This document shows positions 1 through 11,439 of a DNA stretch of 64,000 bases, piece by piece. The stretch's first letter is position 1. Every line of letters begins with the position of its first letter. The position numbers were made by a program, and so were the translations under genes. Source of the stretch: Megalobrama amblycephala (taxonomy: Eukaryota > Chordata > Actinopteri > Cypriniformes > Xenocyprididae); assembly GCF_018812025.1 (NCBI RefSeq), contig NC_063061.1, positions 31,473,655 through 31,537,654 of the forward strand, in the 5' to 3' direction. The notes under the pieces were generated by a model that did no database searches, was not told where the DNA came from, and worked only from the letters and a program-made list of their open reading frames with translations.

Positions 1-165
1 TCACGTTATGTCTTGGAATACAGACCTGACTTCCCAGATTACAAATTTGAAAATCCACTTAACTCTGCCATTTTTGCCGTCATTGATTACTGTTAATACT
101 TCTTGTTTGAATTTCACTGATTAAGCAATAGCCTATGGTAAAAGTGACAGTGGGTTGGTACGGAT

Positions 166-1132
166 TAGGGCTGGGATAAACGATATATTTTTTTAACGAT
201 TAATTTAGCGATTATTTTTCGGTGCATCGATTAATCTAACGACTCTTTTTTTGATTTTGTTTTTTTTCACTCCGATTCTATTTCGGTTTGATTCGATTAT
301 CGATAATCTCCCCATTAATTGACTAATACCAATTTATAAAAAGTCCAAAATAAAAGACTATACAAGTGCAAAGTAATGCATTCTTAGTCAGCGGTAGCGT
401 TCGATAAAACTTTGAAGCCTTAAACACATAGCTTACTAAAAAAAAAGTGCATCTTGTAATTCTTCTTTCAGAAGAAAATAACAACAAATTGATGTCTAGC
501 ATTCAATAAAAAAAAAGGTCACCCAAAATACTTGTTTAGAGCAATTGAAAGAATACAGTAACCAATGTAAACTTGAGGGCTTTAAGCTAACACAGAGAGT
601 GCTTTTCCAACAAAAAATCAATAAAAATTAACAGCGACAGTGGGAGCCAGCAGCCTGTCATGGTGTCCTTCCTGAACCAACAGAATTTAACATTTGTTGA
701 AAACGCATAGCTTACTGAAAAAAGTGCATCTTTTAATTCTTCATTCACATAAAAATAACAACAATGTATAGTAGTAATACACTCTGCCACTCACCTTTTT
801 CTTAAAAAAAAAAATACTAATGTAGGTAACTAGAATTTAATAAATGGAACATTATGGTAAAGTGTACCGATTTGTTATACACCGATTCAGACATCTCATG
901 AGTTCAGTGTTGGACAGATCAGTTGTTTTAACCATTCATTTAAGTGAATCAGTTCAAATGAGTCATTAGTTCGCGAATCGGACATGTCATTATTGGACGT
1001 GTAGCCTACGGCAAGCGCTGTGTGATTATCCCGGCAGTTTATTTTTTAGCATAACTTACACTCCGCGGTAATTTAAAAAAAAAAATAATATCTCAGAATG
1101 CTCCACGTGAAACTTTGTTCATCCCAGCCCTG
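166..1132. mobile_element. hAT-like non-autonomous DNA element
   Basis: The element opens with TAGGGCTGGGATAAAC and closes with the near-complement ATCCCAGCCCTG. It is flanked on both sides by the same 8-bp sequence GTACGGAT (158-165 and 1133-1140). An 8-bp target duplication and a YAGGG terminus are typical of the hAT superfamily. The interior is AT-rich and carries no transposase frame, so it is non-autonomous. Bases 1-157 hold nothing I recognise. The class is inferred from ends and duplication only. Confidence 0.75.
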
Positions 1133-1213
1133 GTACGGATATAACTACAAGGCCTCTGGCAAATTGGTGCAGGTACCAATACTGTGACCACAAGTGACAT
1201 ATTGCATTTATAG

Positions 1214-1514
1214 GCAACCCTCACAGGGAAAGGAAATAAAGGCGAGCTGAAGGAGCAGCTGGAGCCAGAAAAAACCAACGCAATTTTAGGTACAGTAATA
1301 TCATAGTTATGAATCCAAATCCATTGTGATGATTGATTGACAAATCCATTATAATCAATGATTGTATTTCAATGTTATACATTGTCTATCCTGTTTTAAT
1401 TCATCCCCATGTCTCTTTCCTGTTTTCACAGATGCAGTGAGGGAGCGATTCCCCAACACCGAGGTGGCAGAGATCCGGGCCCTTCTACGGAGGAAGTGCA
1501 ACAATGAGAGCTAA
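1214..1514 (+). CDS. Last two exons of a possible BEN-domain-like gene (partial)
   Basis: Two exons fit together. Exon 1214-1289 follows ...TTTATAG and ends at a GTACAG donor. Exon 1432-1514 follows a good pyrimidine tract and TTTTCACAG, and ends in TAA at 1512-1514. The join splits one GAT codon (phase 1) and gives a frame running ATLTGKGNKGELKEQL... to RRKCNNES. The pattern 'L.P....AI.DAVRERFP...V.EIR..LR.KCNNE' resembles the C-terminal end of BEN domains, which are DNA- or protein-binding modules of chromatin factors and some transposon-derived fish genes. This resemblance is from memory, not a search. The intron is 142 bp. Upstream exons are not convincingly visible; they may lie left of the window or be disrupted by the hAT-like element at 166-1132. 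Confidence 0.4.
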
Positions 1515-1543
1515 AAGGCCTCTAGTAACTCAAGTCAGAGCTA

Positions 1544-3070
1544 CAGGTGCTGGTCATATAATTAGAACATCGTGAAAAAGTTCATTTTTTTATTGTAAAT
1601 TATTTTTAAAAATGAAACTTTCATATATTCTAGATTCCCTACATGTAAAGTAAAACATTTCAAAAGTTTTTTTTATTTTTTTTTTATTTTGGTGATTAGA
1701 GCATACAGCTCATGAAAGTCCAAAATCCAGTATCTCAAAATATTAGAATATTTTCTAAGAACAATCAAAAAAAGGATTTTCAAAACAGAAAAGTTCAAGT
1801 TCTTTAAAGTATGTTCATTTGTGCACTCAATACTTGGTCGGCAGCACATATTACAGCAAACGACTTGCTCCTAGCACAAATTACAGCATCAGTGAAGTGT
1901 GGCATGGAAGTGATCAGCCTGTGGCACTGCTGAGGCACTATTGAGCCTTCAGATCATCTGTATATTGTTGGATCGACTGTTTCTCATCTTTCTCTTGAAA
2001 GTATCCCATAGATTCCGGGGTCAGGCATGTTGGCTGGCCAATAAAACACAGTAATATCATGGTCAGCAAACCACTTGGAAGTGGTTTTTGCACTGTGGGC
2101 AGGTGCTAAAGTCCTGCTGGAAAAGGAAATCAGCATCTCCATAAAGCTTGTCAGCAGATGGAAGCATAAAGTGCTCCAAAATCTCCTGGAAGATGGCTGT
2201 ATTGACTTTGCACTTGATAAAACACAATGGACCAACACCAGCAGACGTCACGGCCCCCCAAATCATTACTAACTTCAGAAAATTCCCACTAGACTTCAAG
2301 CAGCTTGGATTCTGTGCCTCTCCAGTCTTCCTTCAGACTCTGGGACCATGATTTCAACATGAAATGCAAAATTTACTTTTATCTGAAAAGAGGACTTTCG
2401 ACCACTGTTCACTGTCCAGTTCTTTTTCTCCTTAGCCCAGGTAAGATGCTTCTGACATTGTTTCTGTTTCAGAAGTGGCTTGGTAGTCCTTTTCTTGAAG
2501 ATGTCTGAGTGTGGTGACTCTTGATGCGCTGACTCCGGCTTCATTTGACTCATTGTGAAGCTCTCCCAAGTGTTTGAATCGGCTTTACTTGACAGTATTC
2601 TCAAGCTTGTGGTCATCCCTGTTGCTTGTGCACCTTCGCCTACCCAATTTCTTCCTTCTAGTCAACTTTGCATTTAATATGCTTTGATACATCACTCTGT
2701 AAACAGCCACCCCATTCAGTAATGACCATCTGTGACTTACTCTCTTTGTGGAGGGTGTCAATGATTGTCTCCTGGACCACTGCCAAGTCAGCAGTCTTCC
2801 CCATTAGTGTGGCTTCAAAGGAATTTATACTGTAGGGATGGTCATTTAATGAAACTCAAATGTAAATATTCTAATATTTTGAGATACTGGATTTTGGACT
2901 TTCATGAGCTGTACGCTCTAATCAACAAATTAAAAAAAAAAAAAAAACTTTTGAAATGTTTTACTTTACATGTAGGGAATCTAGTATAAATGAAAGTTTC
3001 ATTTTTAAAAATAATTTACAATGAAAAAATGAACCTTTTCACGATATTCTAATTATATGACCAGCACCTG
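1544..3070 (-). mobile_element. Tc1/mariner-like transposon with dead transposase
   Basis: Terminal inverted repeats of about 200 bp start with CAGGTGCTGGTCATATAATT at 1544 and end with its near-complement at 3070. A TA dinucleotide flanks each end (1542-1543, 3071-3072), as expected for Tc1/mariner target duplication. The minus strand holds a Tc1-type transposase. The N-terminal helix-turn-helix region starts at MGKTADLAVVQETI (about 2803). The catalytic core follows (VMIWGAVTSAGVGPLCFIK and LFQQD, then WPANMPDP). The frame is broken by stops near 2670 and by shifts near 2296 and 2065-2090, and the end after about 1984 is not recognisable, so it cannot make enzyme. The element lies about 30 bp after the stop codon of the upstream partial gene, that is, in its presumed 3' UTR. 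Confidence 0.85.
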
Positions 3071-3192
3071 TAGATATGCATGTGTAGTAAGTTGTTTGCC
3101 ATTGTTCTGTTCCCGGCATTTCAGAGAAAGTCGACTGTTCAAGGTTCCTCCTTTTGCCAATATCTGCTTTTGTGTGTTACTTTTGTGTTAAT

Positions 3193-3198
3193 AATAAA
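3193..3198 (+). other. Candidate polyadenylation signal
   Basis: AATAAA lies downstream of the Tc1-like insertion on the strand of the partial gene at 1214-1514. It could be that gene's original poly(A) signal, now pushed about 1.5 kb further away by the transposon. The motif is common in AT-rich DNA, so this is weak. Confidence 0.25.
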
Positions 3199-3229
3199 GA
3201 CCCTTTTCTGAAATGCAATTTGTAATCTG

Positions 3230-3915
3230 TTGATTTAATGTACTTGAACTGAATTGTATTGTAATGTAATACACATGTAGTGTAATACCAACATTCATGC
3301 TTAAGTATAACAAAATGGGGATAAAATTACAAATGAAATGTACTTTCAATTTGTTTCTACCTTACACTATAATAACATTGCACTGAAAGTATGTGTCTAT
3401 GATGTTTAGGTTGTAATTGAACTTCACTTCAAAAACATTATTATTGTCATAGTGGAACACTTTAAAAGCACTAAATATAGTTAGGAAGTGCATTTGTAGA
3501 TCACTTGAAATGTTACAGAGGCATACTAAATTAACTGTTCATAGTAATTATAAGTATGATAGCAGTATGCACAAAATGTACTTAAACACAACTATAATTT
3601 GCACTTCAATGCCTTTTTAAGTGTATTTCCATTAGAATGGCAATACAATGCAATTGTACTGTAAGTGCTTAATTGCTCATGAATCTTGATTTTCATTAGT
3701 GTATTTTAGTGCACTTGAAGTTTAAAAAAAGTTGTTCCATTTTAGTATACTATTTACACTAGAAGTGTAGTTAAATAGATGTTAAGTTGAAGTTAATACA
3801 TAATTGAATACACTTAACTATACTTGGATTTGACGAAAATAGTACAAAATGTAGAAAATATACTTAGTACACTTTATTAAAGTATATTTTTAATAGAATT
3901 CTTTTTCACCTGGGT
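3230..3915. repeat. AT-rich repeat-like stretch, class unknown
   Basis: Very AT-rich sequence with recurrent phrases such as AGTGTACTT and AAGTATA, ending near TTCTTTTTCACCTGGGTA. The style is that of fish non-autonomous DNA elements, but I cannot define termini or a target duplication. No coding frame is supported. Confidence 0.25.
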
Positions 3916-3916
3916 A

Positions 3917-4033
3917 GCTATTTAAATCTGCATTTACTCATCAAATGCTCTCCTGAATTAAATGGTAAATTAACTTATTTATTACTGTCTTCATTTGTAT
4001 GTTTTAAGAACAACAGTAATTGCACATAGAGTA
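3917..4033 (+). repeat. Direct repeat copy 1 (partner at 16380-16497)
   Basis: About 115 bp, from TATTTAAATCTGCATTTACT to GCACATAGAGTAA, is repeated in the same orientation at 16380-16497 with few differences (both contain ATCAAATGCTCTCCTGAATT). This copy is followed directly by a hAT-like element. The other is followed by different DNA. Confidence 0.7.
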
Positions 4034-4036
4034 AAT

Positions 4037-4999
4037 CTGTGGTTCCCAAACTTTTTAGCGTGGAGTACCCCCTGAAGGGATTACCATCCTTCTGCGTACC
4101 CCCTCTCTTCCATTAAGGGACAATATTTGCCCCCTAAATTGATTTTCCAGTTCATATTTTTACCATTACCTTTAATAACTTTATAAAATAAACAGTTTTA
4201 AATAAAAATGTTCAATAGAAATATGCAATGATGGTAAGACAAAGAAAATGTTTTAAATATTAAACTAAAACTGCCAGTAGGTGGCAGCAAGTCACTGTTT
4301 TTATGAGTGAGTCATCGAGTCATTCATTCAGTAATGAAGCAAGTGGCTGTGAATGAATCATAGAATCATTGACAATTCGTTCAAAGCCGCAGAATTGTTT
4401 GCGAAACACAGACGTGTGTTGTAGTTCTGCGTTTTCGTTAGAACTATTATTTCATTGCAAAATAGAGTAAATACCGACAGTACTGTGTTTAAAATGTACG
4501 TTTTATTTTTTGACCTGTTGTATAATAATGTCACGTTTGCAGTCATGTGGATATTTGGGAACAGTTGCGTTCTTGCTCGTTATCATCATTAAATACAAGA
4601 ACTCACACAAGGTATGTTTTTGTATCAGAGAAAGTTTGAGTCTTAAATCGAAATGAATCCACTATCTGTGTCTATATTTGTTCTTCGTGCGAGTAAGTGC
4701 TAAATCCCCACTTTTACAAAGATGCATTGTCGAGGACGACAGTAATTTAGCGCGATTTAAGGCAGCAGACTCTGCACGCAATCAATTATATGCATGCTGC
4801 TCATTTTTGACTGCAATTGAAGAGGTAATTTGATTAAATGTACTTGATTTACGGCATTTTGGCAGTTAGAAATACATGCTCGGTTTTAATATTACTTTAA
4901 GGTAGAATTAAATGAACTACTCAGCATTTTGTTCACGTACCCCCTCTTGTCACCTCATGTACCCCCAGGGGTAAGCGTACCCCAGTTTGGGAACCACTG
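4037..4999. mobile_element. hAT-like MITE with GGTTCCCAAACT ends
   Basis: The left end reads CTGTGGTTCCCAAACTTTTT and the right end AGTTTGGGAACCACTG. Both subterminal regions carry GTACCCC-rich blocks, a layout common to non-autonomous fish hAT-like elements. No transposase frame is seen. A clean 8-bp target duplication is not evident (GAGTAAAT against CTTTAAGT), so the exact ends or the class may be slightly off. Confidence 0.65.
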
Positions 5000-5089
5000 C
5001 TTTAAGTTATGTGTTGAATTCATGTTTATAAAAAAGACGCTGTAGACTGTGACGTGATATCACGACCGTTACAGCATCCGAAGAAATTT

Positions 5090-8026
5090 CTCACGTTCAA
5101 AGTCTAGTGTGACCGTGGCTTAAGTCTGCCGGGCTTTCAGCTGTTTAGATCAGATCGCGACGCAGAATCAATGTCGAAATCACGCGGTGGCGGGACGTGC
5201 TTTTACATCAACGAAAGGTAGTGTTCAGATGTAACTGTGTTAAAGAAGATGTGCTGTCCCGATCTTGAAACACTCTTCATTAACGGAGAGTACAGAGAGT
5301 GAGCAACAACACCCGGGCTGTGTTTTAATCATTCTCGGGGACTTTAATAAAGCGATTCTCTCACGTGAACTGCCAAAATACAGACTGCATGTTAAATGTC
5401 CCACCAGAAACAGTAATATACTCGACCATTGTTACACAGCAATAAAGGATGCATATCTGTCCCACGGGCAGCTTTGGGGCTCTCTGATCACTGTTTTGTT
5501 CATCTCATACCAACCTACAGGCAGAAACTGAAATCAGCTAAACCTGTGGCAAAGACTGTAAAGATATGGATCACCGAAACAGAGTGGGTTTTACAAGCCT
5601 GTTTTGAATGGACTGATTGGAGTGTTTTTGAAGCTGCTGCCACCGATCTGGACAAGCTCACAGAGACTGTAACTTCATATATCAGTTTCTGTGAAGATAT
5701 GTGTATTCCTACCAGGACTCATCTAACTTACAACAACGACAAACCACGGTTCACTGCAAAAACTCAGCCAGCTCCGTCAGGCCAAAGAAGATGCTCGCAG
5801 AAATGGGGACAGAGTCTTGTACAAACAGGTCAAATACACACTGGTAAAGGAGATCAGAGTGGCAAGGAGGAATTATTCTGAAAAGCTACAGATTTAGTTC
5901 TCTTCTAGTGACACAGCCTCAGTGTGGAAAGGTCTGAAAGTCATCACCAATTACAAGACACCATCCCGCAGCACTGTGGAGAATCAACAATCTGACAATT
6001 GCAGACAATCTGAACGAGTTTTATTGCAGGTTTGAAAAATCACCATTTACACCTCCTGTAACCCCCGTCTCCCCCACACCTGCAATTCAGTTCAGTGAAG
6101 ACGGCCAGGTCTTCAGAAAGTGCATGAGTTCACACTTACAAATAATCAGATAGTAAATAGTATGCGTATTTGGCATGCTGTCCGAGGAGAGGGCTCTGAG
6201 CTCGGTATTCCCCCCGTATTTATTGTTAGGAAAGCAACCAGGCGAGTGTGAGGAGAAGGGGTGGTGGAGGGATGCTGAAAAAACTGTCGAGGAATATGGG
6301 TGAGTCGACTGTGTTTATATATAGGCCTTCATGCTGATTGGGTAGATATGTTTATTACTGACTGTTGACAGCTGGCTGAAATTACGTGATGATTAGTCAG
6401 ATTATTTGAACGTTGCTCCTCCCGAATCTTGTTAAGAAAACATCATAACAAGAGAAGAAAGGCACCAGGCCCAGACGGTGTGACACCAGCCTGTCTGAAA
6501 ACCTGCGCTGACCTGCTGGCCCCCATCTTCACGCAGATCTTCAATAGATCACTGGAGCTGTGTGCACCCCTCACCCCTCATGCTTCAAATGCTCCAACAT
6601 CATCCCTGTCCCAAAGAAACCCTACATTACTGGACTTAATGACTACAGACCTGTGGCTCTAAGGTCTGTGGCCATGAAATAATTTGAAAGACTGGTTTTG
6701 GCTTATCTGAAGGACATCACTGGACCCTTACTGGACCCCCTGCAGTTTGCCTTCAGAGCAAATAGGTCTGTGAATGATGCAGTCAATATGGGACTGCATT
6801 ATGTTCTGCAGCATCTGGACAGACCAGGTACTTATGTGTGGATCCTGTTTGTAGACTTCAGCTCTGCTTTTAACACCATCATCCCATCACTCCTCCAGCC
6901 CAAACTAACTCAGCTCTCACAGACAGGCAGCAGCTAGTGAGGCTGGGAAAATTCTCATCCAGCACCCTCACCATCAGCACCGGCACCCCTCAGGGCTGTG
7001 TTCTCTCCCCACTGCTCTTCTCCCTGTAGACCAATGACTGCATCTCTAAAGACCCCTCTGTCAAGCTCCTGAAGTTTGCGGATGACACCACACTGATCGG
7101 CCTCATCCAGGACGGTGACGAGTCAGCTTACAGACTGGAGGTTGAACAGCTGGCTGTCTGGTGCAGTCTTAACAACCTGGAGCTCAACACGCTCAAGACA
7201 GTGGAGATGATCGTGGACTTCAGGAGAAACCCCCCTGCTCTCCCCCCACTCACCATCATGAACAGCACTGTGACTGCAGTGGAGTCATTCAGGTTGCTGG
7301 GCACCACAATCTCCCAGGACCTGAAGTGGGACGACCGCATTGAGTCCATTGTGAAAAAGGCCAAGCAGAGGTTGTATTTCCTTCACCAGCTGAGGAAGTT
7401 CAACCTACCACAGGAGCTGCTGAAACAGTTTTACTCTGCCATCATTGAATCCATCCTCTGCACTTCTATATCTGTCTGGTTCAGCTCAGTTACCAAATCT
7501 GACCTCAAAAGACTACTACAGAGGGTAGTCCGGACTGCTGAGCGAATCATTGGTACAACCCTCCCCACTCTCCAAGAACTGTACTTATCCAGAGTGAGCA
7601 AAAGGGCAAAGAAAATCACTCACATCCAGCACACTCCCACTTTGAACTGTTGCTGTCTGGTTGACGCTACAGAGCTCTGAGCACCAGAAGGACCAGATAC
7701 AGGAACAGTTTCTTCCCTCAAGCAATCCATCTCATGAACACTTGACAAACTCAGAACACACAGCACTATAATACATTATTTACTTAAAACAGATACTTAT
7801 TTATATTTCAAATTTGCACATATCATAACTGTACATACAAAATTGTCTACATTATACATTGTGTTTTTTTGCTATTTTGCACATTGTCTATCTTGTATAT
7901 TATTCTTTTATTATCTGTCTTGTATTATTGCTGTCATTCTGTTGCACTGTGGAGCTTCTGTCACTAAAACACATTCCTCGTATGTGTAAACATGCCTGGC
8001 AATAAAGCTCATTCTGATTCTGATGT
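5090..8026 (+). pseudogene. Dead non-LTR retrotransposon (CR1/L2/Rex1-like LINE)
   Basis: This is a degraded copy of a LINE polyprotein. An endonuclease-like part comes first (SRGGGTCFYIN near 5180, VLIILGDFN near 5320, ILDHCYTAIKDAYL near 5420). A reverse-transcriptase part follows (RRKAPGPDGVTPACLKTC at 6455, FAFRANRSVNDAVNMGLHYV at 6740, ISTGTPQGCVLSPLLFSL at about 6975, FADDTT near 7075). The C-terminal region LPTLQELYLSRVSKRAKKIT ends near 7620. The 3' end AATAAAGCTCATTCTGATTCTG (7999-8022) is the ATTCTG-type tail of CR1-like elements. Stops (for example in SL-stop-TND near 7030) and frameshifts break it, and an unrelated insertion of about 310 bp sits at 6121-6430. A truncated relative lies at 11440-12450. 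Confidence 0.8.
6121..6430 (+). repeat. Insertion inside the LINE, relative of 16580-16800
   Basis: The LINE frame stops after GQVFRK and resumes at LRKHHNKRRKAPGPDG. The DNA in between is foreign to LINEs and contains GTATTCCCCCC, GGGGTGGTGGAG, a TATATATA stretch and GCTCCTCCC. The same order of motifs is found at 16580-16800 with clear divergence. I see no coding frame, and the class is unknown (solo-LTR-like or promoter-like repeat). Confidence 0.5.
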
Positions 8027-8029
8027 AAA

Positions 8030-8530
8030 ACTGAATCAGAAAACAAAATTAGAAACCTTTAAAATAGCATAATAGGGGCACTTTAATGATAGGAGAAGCA
8101 AAGCTTTTCAAAACTTTGAGTCAGTTACTTTACAAAATGATTGTTTCAAAGCGCTTGAAACATCACAGGCTGCACTGTCTGTTCAAAGCTGTGTAAATGT
8201 AATTAAAACTCAGACCAAACATTTAGAATGAAACATCTTGCAAACCGTTTTCATTTTTGCAAATATTTTCATGAAAGTGCATTCTGTTAAATGTAATCGA
8301 CAAATGAATACCAATTAATGTGAAGGTTCTGTAAAATTTGTGTTATTTTTATTAATTTGTAATTCTTGTTTTATGTGTTACCAGGCATGGCGTGGCAAAC
8401 TAAGCCAACTGACAGTTAACAAAATGATTACAAAATCACACTTGGTTTATATGAACAAATGTTATTTTTTTTTTTTTTTTTTTTTTTTTCTCCATTCAAA
8501 GTATTATATTTTACTAATTACCAATAGCTA
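8030..8530. repeat. Receptor 3' flank shared with copies at 22060-22580 and 46020-46540
   Basis: No gene. The sequence (for example GATTGTTTCAAAGCGCTTGA and AATTAAAACTCAGACCAAAC) is repeated downstream of receptors C and C'. The duplicated unit therefore included the 3' flank as well as the receptor. A poly(T) run lies at 8464-8490. Confidence 0.75.
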
Positions 8531-8537
8531 GCAGATT

Positions 8538-9388
8538 TTAAGACGAACAGAAATAAGAAAGTTTTCCAGCACGGTGCAGATACAGAACAGGCTGGACAAA
8601 ACTACCCAGAATAAAACAAATAAGACTAATTAGAGAGAAAACTGAAACACGTGGTTGTGTTAGAATAACGAGCATTCCTGTGACAATAAAAGGGACATAC
8701 ATGATGACCATTGACACAGTAGTTATCAAAAGAAGATAAATTGCCCTTCTCTTCATGTGGTTTTTCTCCTCTCTCTCTCTCCTTCTCTCTCCTGGTCCTG
8801 ACTGTTTCAGAGCTCTGAGAAAAGACAAAACAACTGAATGGAGAGGAAGAGTAGGAACTGCAGTAGGAAGAACCATGTAAATGCAGAAATATCATGTAAG
8901 AGAAAGCTAATCATAGAGAACAAACTGGAACCAAGGCCCAATGGCCACACAAAAACAGAGCAGATCACTCTATATCTGAGAGGTTTGAACTTCAGAAAGG
9001 TTACAGGATGAACCACTGCCAGGTAACGCTCAACACAGATCAGACACTGAAACAGAGGACGAATGGTCATGGCTAATCCATCTAAAAAATACACAGCCGT
9101 CCAAAGAATATTAAATTTGTAGCTGAGGATAATAAGTAAAGAATCCATAAAAAAGAACATCTCACAGATGGAGAGGTTCAAAGTGAAGAACTCTGCTGCG
9201 ATTCCATTGCCAGTTCCTGTTACTATAAGCCAAATCACATAGGTGTTAATAGGAACACCCAACAGAACGTTGATACAATGTACAGTTGAGAACATATTAA
9301 AACCATTTTCCTCTTCAGTGGTGTTGAAAAAGAAGTGATCCGAAGAGTTTGATCCATTAGTGGGGAAGATCTCCCTGGAGATGTTCAT
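8538..9388 (-). pseudogene. Receptor A: rhodopsin-like GPCR with a 7-bp deletion
   Basis: A seven-helix receptor frame starts at ATG 9388 (MNISREIFPTNGSNSS), preceded by the splice acceptor ATTCATAG. TM1 contains GVPINTYVIWLI and TM2 contains NLSICEM. TM3 ends in the E/DRY motif as CLICVERYLAVVHP, and ICL3 carries LKQSGPGERRRE. TM6 has YVPF and TM7 has FVQPVLYLHR. In TM5, near 8820, paralogues read TTTTGT-CTTGTGGCTG-TTCTCAG, but here seven bases are missing, which shifts the frame and stops it at once. The rest continues in another frame to the stop at 8538. The remainder is well kept, so the loss is recent or, less likely, a sequence error. Closest relatives here are C and C'. Confidence 0.85.
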
Positions 9389-9423
9389 CTCTTCACTGTT
9401 TGCAGTCAAAAACACACTGTGAT

Positions 9424-9547
9424 CTATGAATGAGAGATACAAGTGTTAGTCCACCAGAACATTCTGGAACTGTTCAGAGTAAATCTGATCAAAACTACTA
9501 TAAAAATACATATTAAAACAAAACTGTTCTCTTTTAATAATATTTAC
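9424..9547 (-). other. Short 5' UTR intron of receptor A
   Basis: On the minus strand a donor AAG|GTAAAT (9547) and an acceptor ATTCATAG (9424) frame 124 bp just before the start codon. The same arrangement occurs in C' (43106-43230, 125 bp) and D (48760-48891, 132 bp). The upstream untranslated exon contains the conserved phrase CAGCACTGAACTAAG. Conservation of both sites across paralogues supports a real intron. Confidence 0.6.
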
Positions 9548-10083
9548 CTTAGTTCAGTGCTGTTGTCCACAATGATAGGTAAATAAAATACAATAAAATA
9601 AATGCAGACAGGGTTATATCTATAGTCACTTACAGCTAGACTGTCTGCCTTCCATGTGAATGTTTTAAGAAGATTCATTTCATATCTTTTTAGGGATGGG
9701 TCCTGTGAAATGTGGCAAAATGACATGCAAATACACTGTATGATCATATTTCCCTCCAAAGACAGACTGTGTTCTGTGATTGTGTTACTAATGGTAGATC
9801 AGTTAAAAATGTACTGGTAGTACTGTAATGTACTGTAGCAACATTATCAGCTGAACGACATGAAGACTAGTCATACACATCTGAAAACAAATATTTAAAA
9901 CAGATTTAGAAAAAAAAAAAAAAAAAAAAAAAATCCATTGAGAAATAAATGATTAAACTAAATGTTAGCATGCATTTATATTTCCCAGTATTCTGATTAT
10001 GTATGGATGTATATATAGCTAATAGCAGTGAGGGGCACTTATTTATTTGTTACCAGAATGACCACCTAAATTATTTAAAAAGG

Positions 10084-10430
10084 ACTTCAGACCAAAACAT
10101 GTAATTCAATTTGACATAATCTTGTTCAACATAATATAAGGCACATGTAGTTCTATCAACTGACAGGTGCAACAAATCCAGTTTAATGTCCTGCCTTCTT
10201 TTAAGACATTGATTGATAAGTCAGTGACAAATGAAATACTGTCATTGCTGCCTGAACCCCAGCTAATAGGCTAAAAATAAAAATTACAGTGGTTTATTAT
10301 TGTTTGAGAAAAAAATGAACATAGACATTAGCTTGTGTGTGCAACCATAAACCAAGCTAATGTAAACTGAGCAGAATTCAAATTCTCTGGCATGATGCTC
10401 AGGTATTTTATGCTGAATTCTGTTTAAGTC
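10084..10430 (-). repeat. Receptor-upstream repeat, copy 1
   Basis: About 330 bp from CAGACCAAAACATGTAATTC to GGCATGATGCTCAG, repeated in the same orientation at 11138-11437. More diverged relatives lie at 29525-29810 and, inverted, at 40640-40921. It contains CCCAGCTAATAGGCTAAAAA and GTGGTTTATTATTGT. No coding frame. Strand is nominal, chosen to match the neighbouring receptor. Confidence 0.7.
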
Positions 10431-10919
10431 CATAAAAGATTTTAGAGACTGCCTGATGTCTTTTCTTACTAGTTATTTACAAATTTACAAAATTATAATT
10501 TAAAAATATTGGATAATGGAGTGAAGGGATATGCCAAAAACCTTTGACTTATTGTGAAGGCAGCAGTGTTGGTGTTAATTGACAAACAAAACTTACATTC
10601 AAGAGGGACATTGCTGAAAGTAGTTACTTGAAGCTCATTAAATGAATAACACTTGATTAAATAATCACTCTGACATAGTTAATTCAGTATAGGATTCATT
10701 GAAAAAACAAAAACAAACAAAAGAAAACAGTTCTTTCGAATGGGAACTCACACTGCGTCTGACACTGACACTATGAGGAAAACACCTCAGCATGAATGGT
10801 GTCTGAAGCATGTGTACAAGCTCGACAATCATATTCAGAGCTGGTCCTAGACTTCTAGAGGCTCTAAGTAAAACTTTCTCAGGGGCCCTTGTCAGTGCAT
10901 TCAGAAAAACCCAACACAG

Positions 10920-11137
10920 TCTCACAGCAATTCGTAAATATTTTGCAGTTTGCTGAATTGGTGGCTAATTTGTGTGAATTTGTACAATGAATTTGTACAG
11001 TTTCATACAATCTGTTTAAACCCCAGTGATTGGTAGGTTTAGGGGTGGGGTTACAGGTGGTCCTTCATGATGAGATTCATAAGAAAATTGTACATTTTTG
11101 TACAAATCAATTTCTACAAAATATGACCACAAAAAGA
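10920..11137. mobile_element. MITE-like insert between two direct repeats
   Basis: Sequence rich in AATTTGTACAATG-type phrases with GTAGGTTTAGGGGTGGGGTT, a phrase common in cyprinid non-autonomous elements. It lies between the two 330-bp repeat copies. The ends are not sharply defined. Confidence 0.4.
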
Positions 11138-11437
11138 CCAAAACATGTAATTCAATTTGACAGTCTTGTTCAACAATCTAGGGCACATGTAGTTCTATCA
11201 CCTTACAGGTGCAACAAATCCAGCTTAATGTCCTGCCTTCTTTTAAGACATTGATTGATAAGTCAATGATAAATGAAATACTGTTATTGCTGCCTGAACC
11301 CCAGCTAAAAGGCTAAAAATAAAAATTACAGTGGTTTATTATTGTTTGAGAAAAAAATGAAAATAGACATTAGTTTGTGTGTGCCAAAAACCAAGCTAAT
11401 GTAAACTGAGCAGAATTCTAATTCTCTGGCATGATGC
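11138..11437 (-). repeat. Receptor-upstream repeat, copy 2
   Basis: Second copy of the repeat at 10084-10430, about 90% alike by eye (for example TTAAGACATTGATTGATAAG in both). It ends exactly where a truncated LINE begins (GATGCTCAG, then CACATGTGTCTCAC). Confidence 0.7.
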
Positions 11438-11439
11438 TC

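Noticed and set aside
1133..1172. Extra exon upstream of the BEN-like exons, interrupted by the hAT element
   Set aside because: It would require a 41-bp intron, too short for a vertebrate, so I left it out.
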